This document shows, piece after piece, positions 8,455-15,852 of a stretch of 64,000 nt of DNA (its first letter is position 1; the number at the start of each line of letters is the position of its first letter). The stretch is taken from assembly GCF_039543205.1 (NCBI RefSeq), contig NZ_BAABJH010000002.1:186001-250000 (forward strand), read 5' to 3'. The position numbers and the translations under genes were made by a program. Below the pieces are notes generated by a model that was not told the origin of the DNA, ran no database searches, and was given only the letters and a program-made list of their open reading frames with translations. Source of the DNA: Flaviramulus_B aquimarinus (GTDB lineage Bacteria > Bacteroidota > Bacteroidia > Flavobacteriales > Flavobacteriaceae).

Positions 8455-9708
8455 ATGGCTTATTTATTCACTTCAGAAAGTGTTTCTGAAGGACATCCAG
8501 ACAAGGTCGCTGACCAAATTAGCGATGCTTTAATTGATAACTTTTTGGCTTTTGATACAGAATCTAAAGTCGCCTGCGAAACTTTGGTTACCACAGGTCA
8601 AGTTGTACTTGCTGGCGAGGTAAAATCCAAAACATATTTAGATGTACAAAAAATTGCTAGAGACACTATAAACAAAATTGGCTACACTAAAGGCGAATAT
8701 ATGTTTGACGGCAATTCATGTGGTGTACTGTCTGCTATACACGAACAGTCTGAAGACATCAACCAAGGAGTTGACCGAGGAACTAAAGAACAACAGGGTG
8801 CTGGCGACCAAGGTATGATGTTTGGTTATGCCACTAACGAAACTGAAAATTTTATGCCTTTGGCTTTAGATTTATCGCATAGAATTTTAAAGGAACTTGC
8901 TGAATTACGTCGCGAAAACCAAGATATCACTTATTTAAGACCGGATTCTAAAAGTCAGGTAACTATCGAATATAGTGATGATAATATTCCACAACGCATT
9001 GATGCCATTGTGGTATCAACCCAACATGATGATTTTGCCGATGATGATACCATGCTTGCAAAAATCAGAAAAGATATTGTTGATATTTTAATTCCACGTG
9101 TGGTTGCAAAGCTTCCTGAAGCCATCCAAAAACTATTTAACTCAGATATTACATATCATATAAATCCAACCGGAAAGTTTGTTATTGGTGGACCTCATGG
9201 AGACACGGGATTGACCGGACGTAAAATTATTGTGGATACTTACGGAGGTAAAGGTGCCCATGGTGGTGGTGCTTTTTCGGGAAAAGACCCTAGTAAAGTT
9301 GATAGAAGTGCTGCTTACGCCACACGTCATATTGCTAAAAATTTAGTCGCTGCTGGTGTTGCTGATGAAATTTTAGTACAAGTCAGTTATGCTATTGGTG
9401 TGGTTGAGCCTATGGGAATTTTTGTGGACACTTACGGCACCTGTTCGTTTAATATGACAGATGGCGAAATTGCTAAAAAAGTATCTCAGCTTTTTGATAT
9501 GCGCCCATTCGCTATTGAAGATCGCTTAAAATTACGTTCGCCCATGTATAGCGAAACGGCTGCTTATGGCCATATGGGACGTAATAGCAAAACAGTAACT
9601 AAAACATTTTCGCAACCTAATGGCGAAACCAAAACCCTAGATGTTGAATTATTTACTTGGGAGAAATTAGACTATGTTGATAAAGTAAAAGAAGCTTTTG
9701 GGTTGTAA
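8455..9708 (+). CDS. metK: S-adenosylmethionine synthetase
   Basis: Makes S-adenosylmethionine from methionine and ATP in the cytoplasm. The 417-residue protein carries the family signatures GHPDKVADQ near residues 13-21 (ATP/metal site) and GAGDQGMMFGYA around residue 118, and the glycine-rich GGGAFSGKDPSKVDRSAAY loop near 265. The start ATG lies 19 bases after the riboswitch's anti-loop element and has no Shine-Dalgarno. It is a single-gene transcript bounded by a SAM-II-type riboswitch and a strong terminator. Confidence 0.98.
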   Translation: MAYLFTSESVSEGHPDKVADQISDALIDNFLAFDTESKVACETLVTTGQVVLAGEVKSKTYLDVQKIARDTINKIGYTKGEYMFDGNSCGVLSAIHEQSEDINQGVDRGTKEQQGAGDQGMMFGYATNETENFMPLALDLSHRILKELAELRRENQDITYLRPDSKSQVTIEYSDDNIPQRIDAIVVSTQHDDFADDDTMLAKIRKDIVDILIPRVVAKLPEAIQKLFNSDITYHINPTGKFVIGGPHGDTGLTGRKIIVDTYGGKGAHGGGAFSGKDPSKVDRSAAYATRHIAKNLVAAGVADEILVQVSYAIGVVEPMGIFVDTYGTCSFNMTDGEIAKKVSQLFDMRPFAIEDRLKLRSPMYSETAAYGHMGRNSKTVTKTFSQPNGETKTLDVELFTWEKLDYVDKVKEAFGL

Positions 9709-9737
9709 ATTTAAGCTACAACCTTAAATAAATATTG

Positions 9738-9772
9738 AAAAGACTGCCTTATATAGGGGCAGTCTTTTTTTT
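9738..9772 (+). terminator. Terminator after metK
   Basis: AAAAGACTGCC (9738-9748) pairs with GGCAGTCTTTT (9758-9768), an 11-bp stem followed by more T. It begins 30 bases after the metK stop. Confidence 0.9.
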
Positions 9773-9823
9773 AATGTAATTTAATTTTCATATTATTATA
9801 GTAATAAACCATTTTCTATAATA

Positions 9824-11644
9824 ATGAACAGGTCCTTTATCCATTTTACATTTGCCTTTTTTCTCACTTTGCTTTTAAATTTCAATGTAAAAGCCCAAAC
9901 CACTATTAAGAAAATTGATAATGTTTGGACATTAATGGTCGACGGTAAACCATTTGAAGTCAAAGGTGCGACATTTGGATACGATAAACATGTGGAACAT
10001 TATGACCGTTATTTTAAAGATTTAAATTTTTTAGGTGTAAACACCATAAGAACGTGGGCAACAGGAAAGAACACATTAAAACTCCTTGATGCAGCCCAGG
10101 CTCATGGTATAAAAGTTATGGTAGGTATTTGGATGCGACATGGACGCCCAGGCATGGAAGATGATGATAGTTTTAATTATCTGGAAGATAAAAAAGGCAT
10201 GGAAGTCATGTATAATGGTGCCATAGAAACCGTAGAAAAGTACAAAGACCATCCTGCTGTACTGACATGGGGTATTGGCAATGAGGTTTACCTAAATATG
10301 ACTACGGATGAAGAAAAAGAAGCCTACTCTATACTTTTAGAAAAAATTTGCAGTAAGATTAAAACCTTAGACCCTGATCATCCCATTACTTCGGTAGAAG
10401 CTTGGACTTTTGGATTAGAGTGGTGGGAAAAATTAGTACCGTCCATTGATATTTATGGTTTAAACAGCTATGGTCCTGGTGCTGGTGTTTTAGCTTCAGA
10501 AATAGAAAAAAGAGGCATTGACAAACCTTATGTTATTACTGAATTTGGTATAACTGGCGAATGGGATATCAAACAGACAAAAAACGAGATTAAAGTAGAA
10601 CCAACAGATCAACAAAAATATGACGCTATTGCAACCGGGTATCATGACTGGATTAAAAACAAACCAGCATGTTTAGGCGTGTATGTGTTTCATTATGCAA
10701 GTGGCAATGCTTTTATTTCTCCGTGGTTATTTACCCATCACAAAACCATGTACCGTCCGCAATATTGGGCTATTAGAGAAGCTTATACAGGGCTTAAACC
10801 CATTAACAACATCCCTATAATTGAAACTTTTGAGTTTGCCAATTCTAATTACGATAGCGGATTATGGATCCCAGCTATTTTAAAAATATCAGATATTGAA
10901 AATGAAAATTTAGATGTCAGTTTCTATTACAACCAACGTACTGGTAGTCGAAAACGACGCGACCAAATCAATCCCCTTAATTATAGAGCTACAGGTAATG
11001 GAGGTTATTTAATTCAAGTACCAAAGGAAGATGGCCCCATAAAAATATATGTAAACGTTAAAGACACTTATAACAATGTAGGTATTGCATCCACATCTGT
11101 TGTAGCAAGTGACAAAGATGCCAAAAACAGAACCTATTTAGTTCCTAAAGCCCGTTTACCTTTTTATGTGTATAAGGATGGTGATGATTTACCATACTTT
11201 CCATCGGCCTATATGGGAAACTACAAAGCTATTAGCGTAGATACCCATAGCAAAAATGATGTGTATTCGGGTTCAGCCTCTTTAAAGATTAGTTATAACC
11301 AAGTTTACGATTGGTATGGCCTTGGTCTTGTTGACCCTGCAAATGATTGGGGCGATATTCTTGGTGGTTATGACATTTCTGAAGCCACTACATTTAGTTT
11401 TTGGGCCAAAGCAAGTAATAGAAACGTAACTGCTAAAATAGGTTTTGGCTTAATTGGTAAGGATAAACCATATCCAGATTCCGCAAAAAAAACTATAGAG
11501 GTTAAACTAACCACAAAGTGGAAAAAATATACCATTAAAACTAAAAATTTAGACCTTAGCTGTATCCGTTCTGGTTTGGTTATTTTTTCGAGTGGTAATC
11601 GTGTCGAGCATCAAATTTATTTTGATGATGTTGTTTTTGAATAG
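9824..11644 (+). CDS. Secreted clan GH-A glycoside hydrolase with C-terminal carbohydrate-binding-like domain
   Basis: 606 residues. A signal peptide covers residues 1-24, ending KAQ. Residues ~30-330 form a TIM-barrel glycosidase with the clan GH-A pair: acid/base Glu in WGIGNEVY (E154) and nucleophile in VITEFG (E240). Strand signatures such as FLGVNTIRTW are also present. Residues ~340-420 look like a beta-sandwich linker. Residues ~445-606 resemble a jelly-roll carbohydrate-binding module (SGSASLKISY ... FSFWAKAS ... IYFDDVVFE). The barrel is closest to GH2-like or beta-1,3-glucanosyltransferase-like enzymes, but the substrate cannot be assigned. It is monocistronic, with no SusCD partners nearby, so it is not part of a standard polysaccharide utilisation locus. 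Confidence 0.75.
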   Translation: MNRSFIHFTFAFFLTLLLNFNVKAQTTIKKIDNVWTLMVDGKPFEVKGATFGYDKHVEHYDRYFKDLNFLGVNTIRTWATGKNTLKLLDAAQAHGIKVMVGIWMRHGRPGMEDDDSFNYLEDKKGMEVMYNGAIETVEKYKDHPAVLTWGIGNEVYLNMTTDEEKEAYSILLEKICSKIKTLDPDHPITSVEAWTFGLEWWEKLVPSIDIYGLNSYGPGAGVLASEIEKRGIDKPYVITEFGITGEWDIKQTKNEIKVEPTDQQKYDAIATGYHDWIKNKPACLGVYVFHYASGNAFISPWLFTHHKTMYRPQYWAIREAYTGLKPINNIPIIETFEFANSNYDSGLWIPAILKISDIENENLDVSFYYNQRTGSRKRRDQINPLNYRATGNGGYLIQVPKEDGPIKIYVNVKDTYNNVGIASTSVVASDKDAKNRTYLVPKARLPFYVYKDGDDLPYFPSAYMGNYKAISVDTHSKNDVYSGSASLKISYNQVYDWYGLGLVDPANDWGDILGGYDISEATTFSFWAKASNRNVTAKIGFGLIGKDKPYPDSAKKTIEVKLTTKWKKYTIKTKNLDLSCIRSGLVIFSSGNRVEHQIYFDDVVFE

Positions 11645-11667
11645 ACAATTATAATTTTATAAATCTT

Positions 11668-11700
11668 GAAAAGGCTCCCTTTTTAGGGCCATCTTTTTTT
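11668..11700 (+). terminator. Terminator after the glycoside hydrolase gene
   Basis: An imperfect stem (GGCTCCCT with AGGGCC, loop of T) is followed by a run of seven T. Its T tract runs directly into copy A of the flanking direct repeat. Confidence 0.6.
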
Positions 11701-11796
11701 GTTTTTTCAATACTTGAATTTGTCAGAAAAATTAGCTAAATTTGTTTAACATTAAATATAAAGCATTAAAATAATTTTATAATAAGTCGTTAACAA
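11697..11796 (+). repeat. Direct repeat copy A (left flank of the redox module)
   Basis: About 100 bases that align over their whole length with 15737-15836, roughly three quarters identical by eye. Shared blocks include TTTTGTTTTTTCAATA, CTAAATTTGTTTA, CATTAAAA and AAGTCGTTAA. This copy contains a complete promoter (11714-11744) for the regulator gene that follows. Confidence 0.75.
11714..11744 (+). promoter_or_regulatory. Promoter of the Crp-family regulator gene
   Basis: -33 TTG (11714-11716), a 20-base spacer and -7 TAAATTTG (11737-11744), an exact match to TAnnTTTG. The start of transcription would be near 11752, about 100 bases before the TTG start codon. The -7 box is conserved in the second repeat copy (15776-15783), but its -33 box is not. 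Confidence 0.65.
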
Positions 11797-11848
11797 TAAT
11801 TATATAAAATGTCTAAAAAAAGGCAACTAAATCAAAAATAAGCCTGAA

Positions 11849-12457
11849 TTGAACTACAAAGAATCATATACATTAATACTTAATAATATAGCGAGGTTTA
11901 TTGATTTAACTGAGTTAGAAAAGCAAAAATACCTCTCATTACTTACAGAAATAAAAGTCAAAAAAAAAGCATTTTTGATGCAGGCAGGTGATGTTACTAA
12001 GTATGAATATTTTGTTACAAAAGGATGCTTAAAAGTTTACACCATAAATGAAGACGGCGCACCTCATATATCTATGTTTGCCGTAGAAGATTATTGGACA
12101 GGTGATATTGCAAGTTTTATGACTAAAGAATCTACACGATATTTCATTACAGCTACAGAGGATTCTGAGTTATTAGGTATTTCGCGGACTAATTATGAAT
12201 TGCTTTTTCAAGAGATCCCAAAATTTGAAAGGTTTTATCGTATTCTATATCAAAGGTCATTAATTAGTTATATAAGACGTTCAAATCACGGTATTTCATT
12301 AACCGCAGAGGAAAGATATATAGAGTTCAAAAAGAAATACCCAAATGTTGTTAATAGAGTTACTCAAAAAGACTTAGCAGGTTATATTGGCATTACACCA
12401 GAATTTATGAGTAAGATTATTACAAAAGTCAACCGAAAGCAAAAAGTCTTAAACTAG
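11849..12457 (+). CDS. Crp/Fnr-family transcriptional regulator
   Basis: 202 residues: an N-terminal cyclic-nucleotide-binding-like beta-roll (about 20-125) and a C-terminal winged helix-turn-helix (about 150-200; RVTQKDLAGYIGITPEFMSKI). No ATG is available between the in-frame stop at 11828 and the domain, so translation must begin at the TTG at 11849. The sequence lacks the cAMP phosphate-binding cassette of true Crp, as usual for Bacteroidota members. It heads a co-directional run of five redox and membrane genes that it probably controls. The effector is unknown. Confidence 0.85.
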   Translation: MNYKESYTLILNNIARFIDLTELEKQKYLSLLTEIKVKKKAFLMQAGDVTKYEYFVTKGCLKVYTINEDGAPHISMFAVEDYWTGDIASFMTKESTRYFITATEDSELLGISRTNYELLFQEIPKFERFYRILYQRSLISYIRRSNHGISLTAEERYIEFKKKYPNVVNRVTQKDLAGYIGITPEFMSKIITKVNRKQKVLN

Positions 12458-12496
12458 TTCATTTTTTTTCATGTGTTCCTATCGGAATTTTGAAGC

Positions 12497-13138
12497 ATGA
12501 AAAAAATCACAATTATCACTTTTCTTTTAATCATTGGGTCTTCACATTCTTTGCAAGCTCAAATTACTCAAGTAGAACTGTTTTCAGGATTTGATAAAAC
12601 AGATTTTACATTATTCTCAAGCTATCCTATTAACAAAAGTCAGACGCTTAGTCTAAATACGCTGGCTTTCTTTCAAAAGTTTAAAAAAGAAAATCAAAAA
12701 TATGATGAGGTTGGTCTACAACCAACATTGTTTTGGAATATTACCAAAAATATTGCTCTAGGACCTTCCACATACTATAACAGCTTTGCAGGCTATTCTG
12801 AACGGCTATCAGCAAAGTACACATTGAAAAGTTCACGCCTAGTATTAGTATTGATACCAACAGCTGCGCACTCAGAACAAACTGATACTAGTTATGCTGA
12901 AGTATTTGTGCAAATTCAATATAACAAACCTCTAAATAACAATCTATCACTCTGGTTAAACGGTCAGTTCTTAACCATTTGGGATGAGTTTAATATGCAT
13001 TCAAGAAGTTATCAGCAGTTGAGGTTTGGTGTGTCCTTTTATAACCATCAGGTAGGTATTGGTTTTGATATTGACCAATACGGATTAAAGCCTATAGAAA
13101 AAACATCCTTCGGATTTTATTATCGAATAACTATATAA
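12497..13138 (+). CDS. Uncharacterised outer-membrane beta-barrel-like protein
   Basis: 213 residues with a clear signal peptide (1-21, cleavage after LQAQ). The mature part is made of short alternating hydrophobic/polar strands rich in aromatic residues (ALGPSTYYNSFAGY, QQLRFGVSFYNHQVG) and ends ...FGFYYRITI, with aromatic positions near the C terminus as in small outer-membrane barrels. No family is recognised. It lies 39 bases after the regulator and 22 before the doxX-like gene, so it is likely part of the same transcript. Its presence with cytoplasmic reductases suggests an envelope stress or transport role, but this is inference. Confidence 0.6.
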   Translation: MKKITIITFLLIIGSSHSLQAQITQVELFSGFDKTDFTLFSSYPINKSQTLSLNTLAFFQKFKKENQKYDEVGLQPTLFWNITKNIALGPSTYYNSFAGYSERLSAKYTLKSSRLVLVLIPTAAHSEQTDTSYAEVFVQIQYNKPLNNNLSLWLNGQFLTIWDEFNMHSRSYQQLRFGVSFYNHQVGIGFDIDQYGLKPIEKTSFGFYYRITI

Positions 13139-13160
13139 TCAATTTTAAATCTTAAACATT

Positions 13161-13613
13161 ATGAAAAATTTAGTAAACCAACTTTTAAAGACAAATCCAA
13201 TCATTGGATTAAGTATCGCACGCTGGACGCTTGGATTAGTACTATTTCCTCATGGCGCACAAAAATTATTAGGACTCTTTGGTGGATATGGCTATTCCGC
13301 AACCATAGAATCATTAACCACCCAAATGGATTTGCCTAGCATCGTCGCTTTCTCAGTGATAATGATTGAGTTTTTCGGCTCTATTTCATTGGTTTTAGGG
13401 TTCTTCGCTAGATTTTGGGCAATAGCACTTGTTAGCATGTTTACTGGCATTATTATTACAACACAGCTAGAACACGGCTTTTTTATGAACTGGTTTGGAA
13501 ATCAAGCAGGTGAAGGTTATGAATATTCACTTTTAGTTATCGGTATTGCTTTAAGTATCGTAATTAATGGAAGTGGGAAATGGTCTATAGATGGTTTAAT
13601 CTCAAAAAAATAG
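13161..13613 (+). CDS. DoxX family membrane protein
   Basis: 150 residues with four predicted transmembrane segments and the DoxX signature LGLVLFPHGAQKLLGLFGGYG near the N terminus. DoxX proteins are linked to quinone/thiol redox reactions in the inner membrane; the exact reaction is not known for this branch. It is 4 bases from the FMN reductase gene that follows, so translation may be coupled. Neighbours are an NAD(P)H/FMN oxidoreductase, a DUF1772 protein and an NmrA-type protein, a combination that recurs with redox-sensing regulators. Confidence 0.85.
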   Translation: MKNLVNQLLKTNPIIGLSIARWTLGLVLFPHGAQKLLGLFGGYGYSATIESLTTQMDLPSIVAFSVIMIEFFGSISLVLGFFARFWAIALVSMFTGIIITTQLEHGFFMNWFGNQAGEGYEYSLLVIGIALSIVINGSGKWSIDGLISKK

Positions 13614-13617
13614 AAAA

Positions 13618-14160
13618 ATGAAAAAAATAATCACAATAGCAGGAAGTAATAGTCAAAAATCTATCAACAAACAATTGCTATCCTATACATCTGGTTCACT
13701 AGAACATGCAGAACTTTTTCCGATTGACTTAAACGATTATGTGCTGCCTATTTATGGTGTTGATTTCGAAGATGAAAATGGCATACCGACAGCCATTAAA
13801 AGGCTTAATAAATTATTTGATAAAGCTGATGGATTTATAATCGCATTAGCAGAACACAATGGAACTTACACCGCAGTATTTAAAAACATTTTAGACTGGT
13901 TGTCTCGCGCTAATATAAAAGTATGGCGAGATAAGCCCATGCTCTTAATGGCTACCTCACCTGGTGGTCGCGGTGGAGCTAATGTATTACAGGCTGCCGT
14001 TAACTATTTTCCTTTTTTAGGCGCTAATGTGGTAGCAGATTTTTTCTTGCCCAGTTTCTTTGACAATTTCACAGAGAATGGTATTTCAAATGCTGATTTA
14101 AAGGAAGAATTAACTCAAAAAGTTCAACTTTTCGAACAAATCATAATTCTTTTGGAATAA
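13618..14160 (+). CDS. NADPH-dependent FMN reductase-like oxidoreductase
   Basis: 180-residue flavodoxin-like fold. The FMN phosphate loop is GSNSQKSINKQLL (9-21), the isoalloxazine-contact region is LAEHNGTYTAVFKN and a second glycine loop is SPGGRGGANVL. The family reduces FMN, quinones, azo compounds or chromate using NAD(P)H. It overlaps functionally with the adjacent DoxX and NmrA-like genes. It starts 4 bases after the doxX-like stop. The substrate cannot be told from sequence. Confidence 0.85.
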   Translation: MKKIITIAGSNSQKSINKQLLSYTSGSLEHAELFPIDLNDYVLPIYGVDFEDENGIPTAIKRLNKLFDKADGFIIALAEHNGTYTAVFKNILDWLSRANIKVWRDKPMLLMATSPGGRGGANVLQAAVNYFPFLGANVVADFFLPSFFDNFTENGISNADLKEELTQKVQLFEQIIILLE

Positions 14161-14214
14161 GTGATTCACACAAAGCAACTTTAGATTTGTGTCATAATTT
14201 AAAAACAATCAAAC

Positions 14215-14709
14215 ATGGAAATTAAAATAAGACTCATCGTATTAATGCTAAGTATACTATTTACAGGTATCACCGCTGGATTATGTTTTACATGGTCCAA
14301 TGCCATTACACCTGGTATTGGTAGATTAGATGACTTAGGCTTCTTACAATCCTTTCAGGCTATGAATCGTACTATTCTCAATGGTAGTTTTCTTACGGTG
14401 TTTTTTGGTCCTGTGATACTCTTATTCATTAATACTATTTTACATCGTCATGCACATCCTACAACATTGATGTTATTTTTCATAGCAGCTATTTTATACT
14501 TCGTAGGCATAGGCATTATAACTGTTTTTAAAAATGTACCGCTCAATGAGATGCTAGATAAAACAGTATTAGAAAACCTCTCTGCATTTGAGCTTAAAGA
14601 TTTGCGAACAAAATTTGAGCAACCATGGAATCGCTGGCACATTCAGCGAACAATTGCATCGTTTACATCGTTTTCATTCTTATTAGTTGGACTGATTTAT
14701 TCGAAATAA
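14215..14709 (+). CDS. DUF1772 (anthrone oxygenase-like) membrane protein
   Basis: 164 residues with four hydrophobic segments (about 8-30, 58-78, 83-103 and 142-162). The N-terminal pattern GITAGLCFTWSNAITPGIGRL and a central FLTVFFGPVILL match the DUF1772 family, which includes fungal anthrone oxygenases. A cytoplasmic or membrane oxidation role is plausible. It lies in the middle of the redox cluster, 54 bases after the FMN reductase. Confidence 0.75.
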   Translation: MEIKIRLIVLMLSILFTGITAGLCFTWSNAITPGIGRLDDLGFLQSFQAMNRTILNGSFLTVFFGPVILLFINTILHRHAHPTTLMLFFIAAILYFVGIGIITVFKNVPLNEMLDKTVLENLSAFELKDLRTKFEQPWNRWHIQRTIASFTSFSFLLVGLIYSK

Positions 14710-14773
14710 GAATCTATAAATCAATTCGGGAAAATAGAAAATAATAAACATCAATTAAGAATAAACAAAAATG

Positions 14774-14789
14774 CTTCAGGTTTCTGAAG
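14774..14789 (+). other. Hairpin in the DUF1772-NmrA gap
   Basis: CTTCAG (14774-14779) pairs with CTGAAG (14784-14789) across a 4-base loop. No T run follows, so it is not a terminator. It may mark mRNA processing within the cluster. Confidence 0.35.
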
Positions 14790-14821
14790 TGAAGTATTAA
14801 TCAAATAATAAAAATCAAATT

Positions 14822-15655
14822 ATGAACTCTAACATTTTAGTCATCGGCGGAACAGGAAAGACAGGTCGCCGAGTAGTAGAACAATTACAAAACAAAGGAA
14901 TTGAACCTAGAATTGGTTCAAGAAACGCATCACCAGGCTTTGATTGGGACAATAAAGACACTTGGGTAAATGCTTTAAACGGCATCGAAAAAATGTATGT
15001 TACTTATTATCCAGACTTGGCAGTTCCTGGAGCCAAAGAAGCCATACAGAGTTTAACTTATTTGGCTAAAGAATTAGAAGTAAAAAAAATGGTTTTGCTT
15101 TCTGGAAAAGGTGAAACCGAAGCGGAAGCTTGCGAAAAAATTGTCATGGATTCTGGTATCGATTACACGATAGTTAGAGCATCTTGGTTTAACCAAAATT
15201 GGAGTGAAAGTTTCTTTTTAGAGCCGATTCTATCGGGTGAAGTAGCACTACCAATGTCTGATGTCTTAATTCCGTTTGTAGATGCCAATGATATTGCCGA
15301 AGTTGCTGCCACTGTTTTACTGGATGATTCTTATAATGGAAAAATCATTGAAGTAACAGGTCCAGAATTAATTACTTTTAAGGATATCATTAATATCATT
15401 TCAAAGACCAGTAAAAGACATTTAAACTTTTACGACATCACATTGGAACAGTATATCGATGGTATGAAAAAAATGCAAATACCTAATGACGTTGTTTGGT
15501 TAATCGAGTATTTATTTAGCCATGTTTTAACTAATCCAAAAAATCAACAGGTTGTTAATGATATTGAGCAAGTTTTAGGTAGAAAAGCAAAAACATTCTT
15601 AGAATATGCAGAAGAAACTGCTAAAACAGGAATTTGGAGTCCAGTTAAAATCTAA
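14822..15655 (+). CDS. NmrA-like / atypical SDR NAD(P)-binding protein
   Basis: 277 residues with an N-terminal Rossmann motif VIGGTGKTGRRV (6-17). The YxxxK active-site motif of classical short-chain dehydrogenases is absent, as in NmrA-like regulators and quinone oxidoreductase-type atypical SDRs. The C-terminal half has the usual helical substrate or partner region. It is last in the cluster and is followed by a perfect terminator. It could be an NADPH-quinone reductase (QorB-like) or a redox sensor; the sequence does not decide. Confidence 0.75.
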   Translation: MNSNILVIGGTGKTGRRVVEQLQNKGIEPRIGSRNASPGFDWDNKDTWVNALNGIEKMYVTYYPDLAVPGAKEAIQSLTYLAKELEVKKMVLLSGKGETEAEACEKIVMDSGIDYTIVRASWFNQNWSESFFLEPILSGEVALPMSDVLIPFVDANDIAEVAATVLLDDSYNGKIIEVTGPELITFKDIINIISKTSKRHLNFYDITLEQYIDGMKKMQIPNDVVWLIEYLFSHVLTNPKNQQVVNDIEQVLGRKAKTFLEYAEETAKTGIWSPVKI

Positions 15656-15714
15656 TAACTATTGGCAACACCAGCAATCGTTGCAAAAGGTTCTAAAAAA
15701 CAGATATACTAACT

Positions 15715-15747
15715 CAAAAGCTTCTATTTAAGAAGCTTTTGTTTTTT
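15715..15747 (+). terminator. Terminator after the redox cluster
   Basis: CAAAAGCTTCT (15715-15725) and AGAAGCTTTTG (15731-15741) form a perfect 11-bp stem with a 5-base loop, followed by six T. The T tract is shared with the start of repeat copy B. Confidence 0.9.
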
Positions 15748-15836
15748 CAATAATTAATTTTATAAGAAAAGTAACTAAATTTGTTTAGCATTAGACACAA
15801 AACATTAAAACGATTTCATATCAAGTCGTTAAACAA
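15737..15836 (+). repeat. Direct repeat copy B (right flank of the redox module)
   Basis: Same orientation and length as copy A (11697-11796). The -7 box TAAATTTG (15776-15783) is kept, but the TTG at the -33 position is lost. No plus-strand gene follows: the next gene is the 3' end of a minus-strand gene. It therefore looks like a promoter remnant left by a duplication or insertion. Confidence 0.7.
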
Positions 15837-15852
15837 ACCATCCCAAAAAAAC

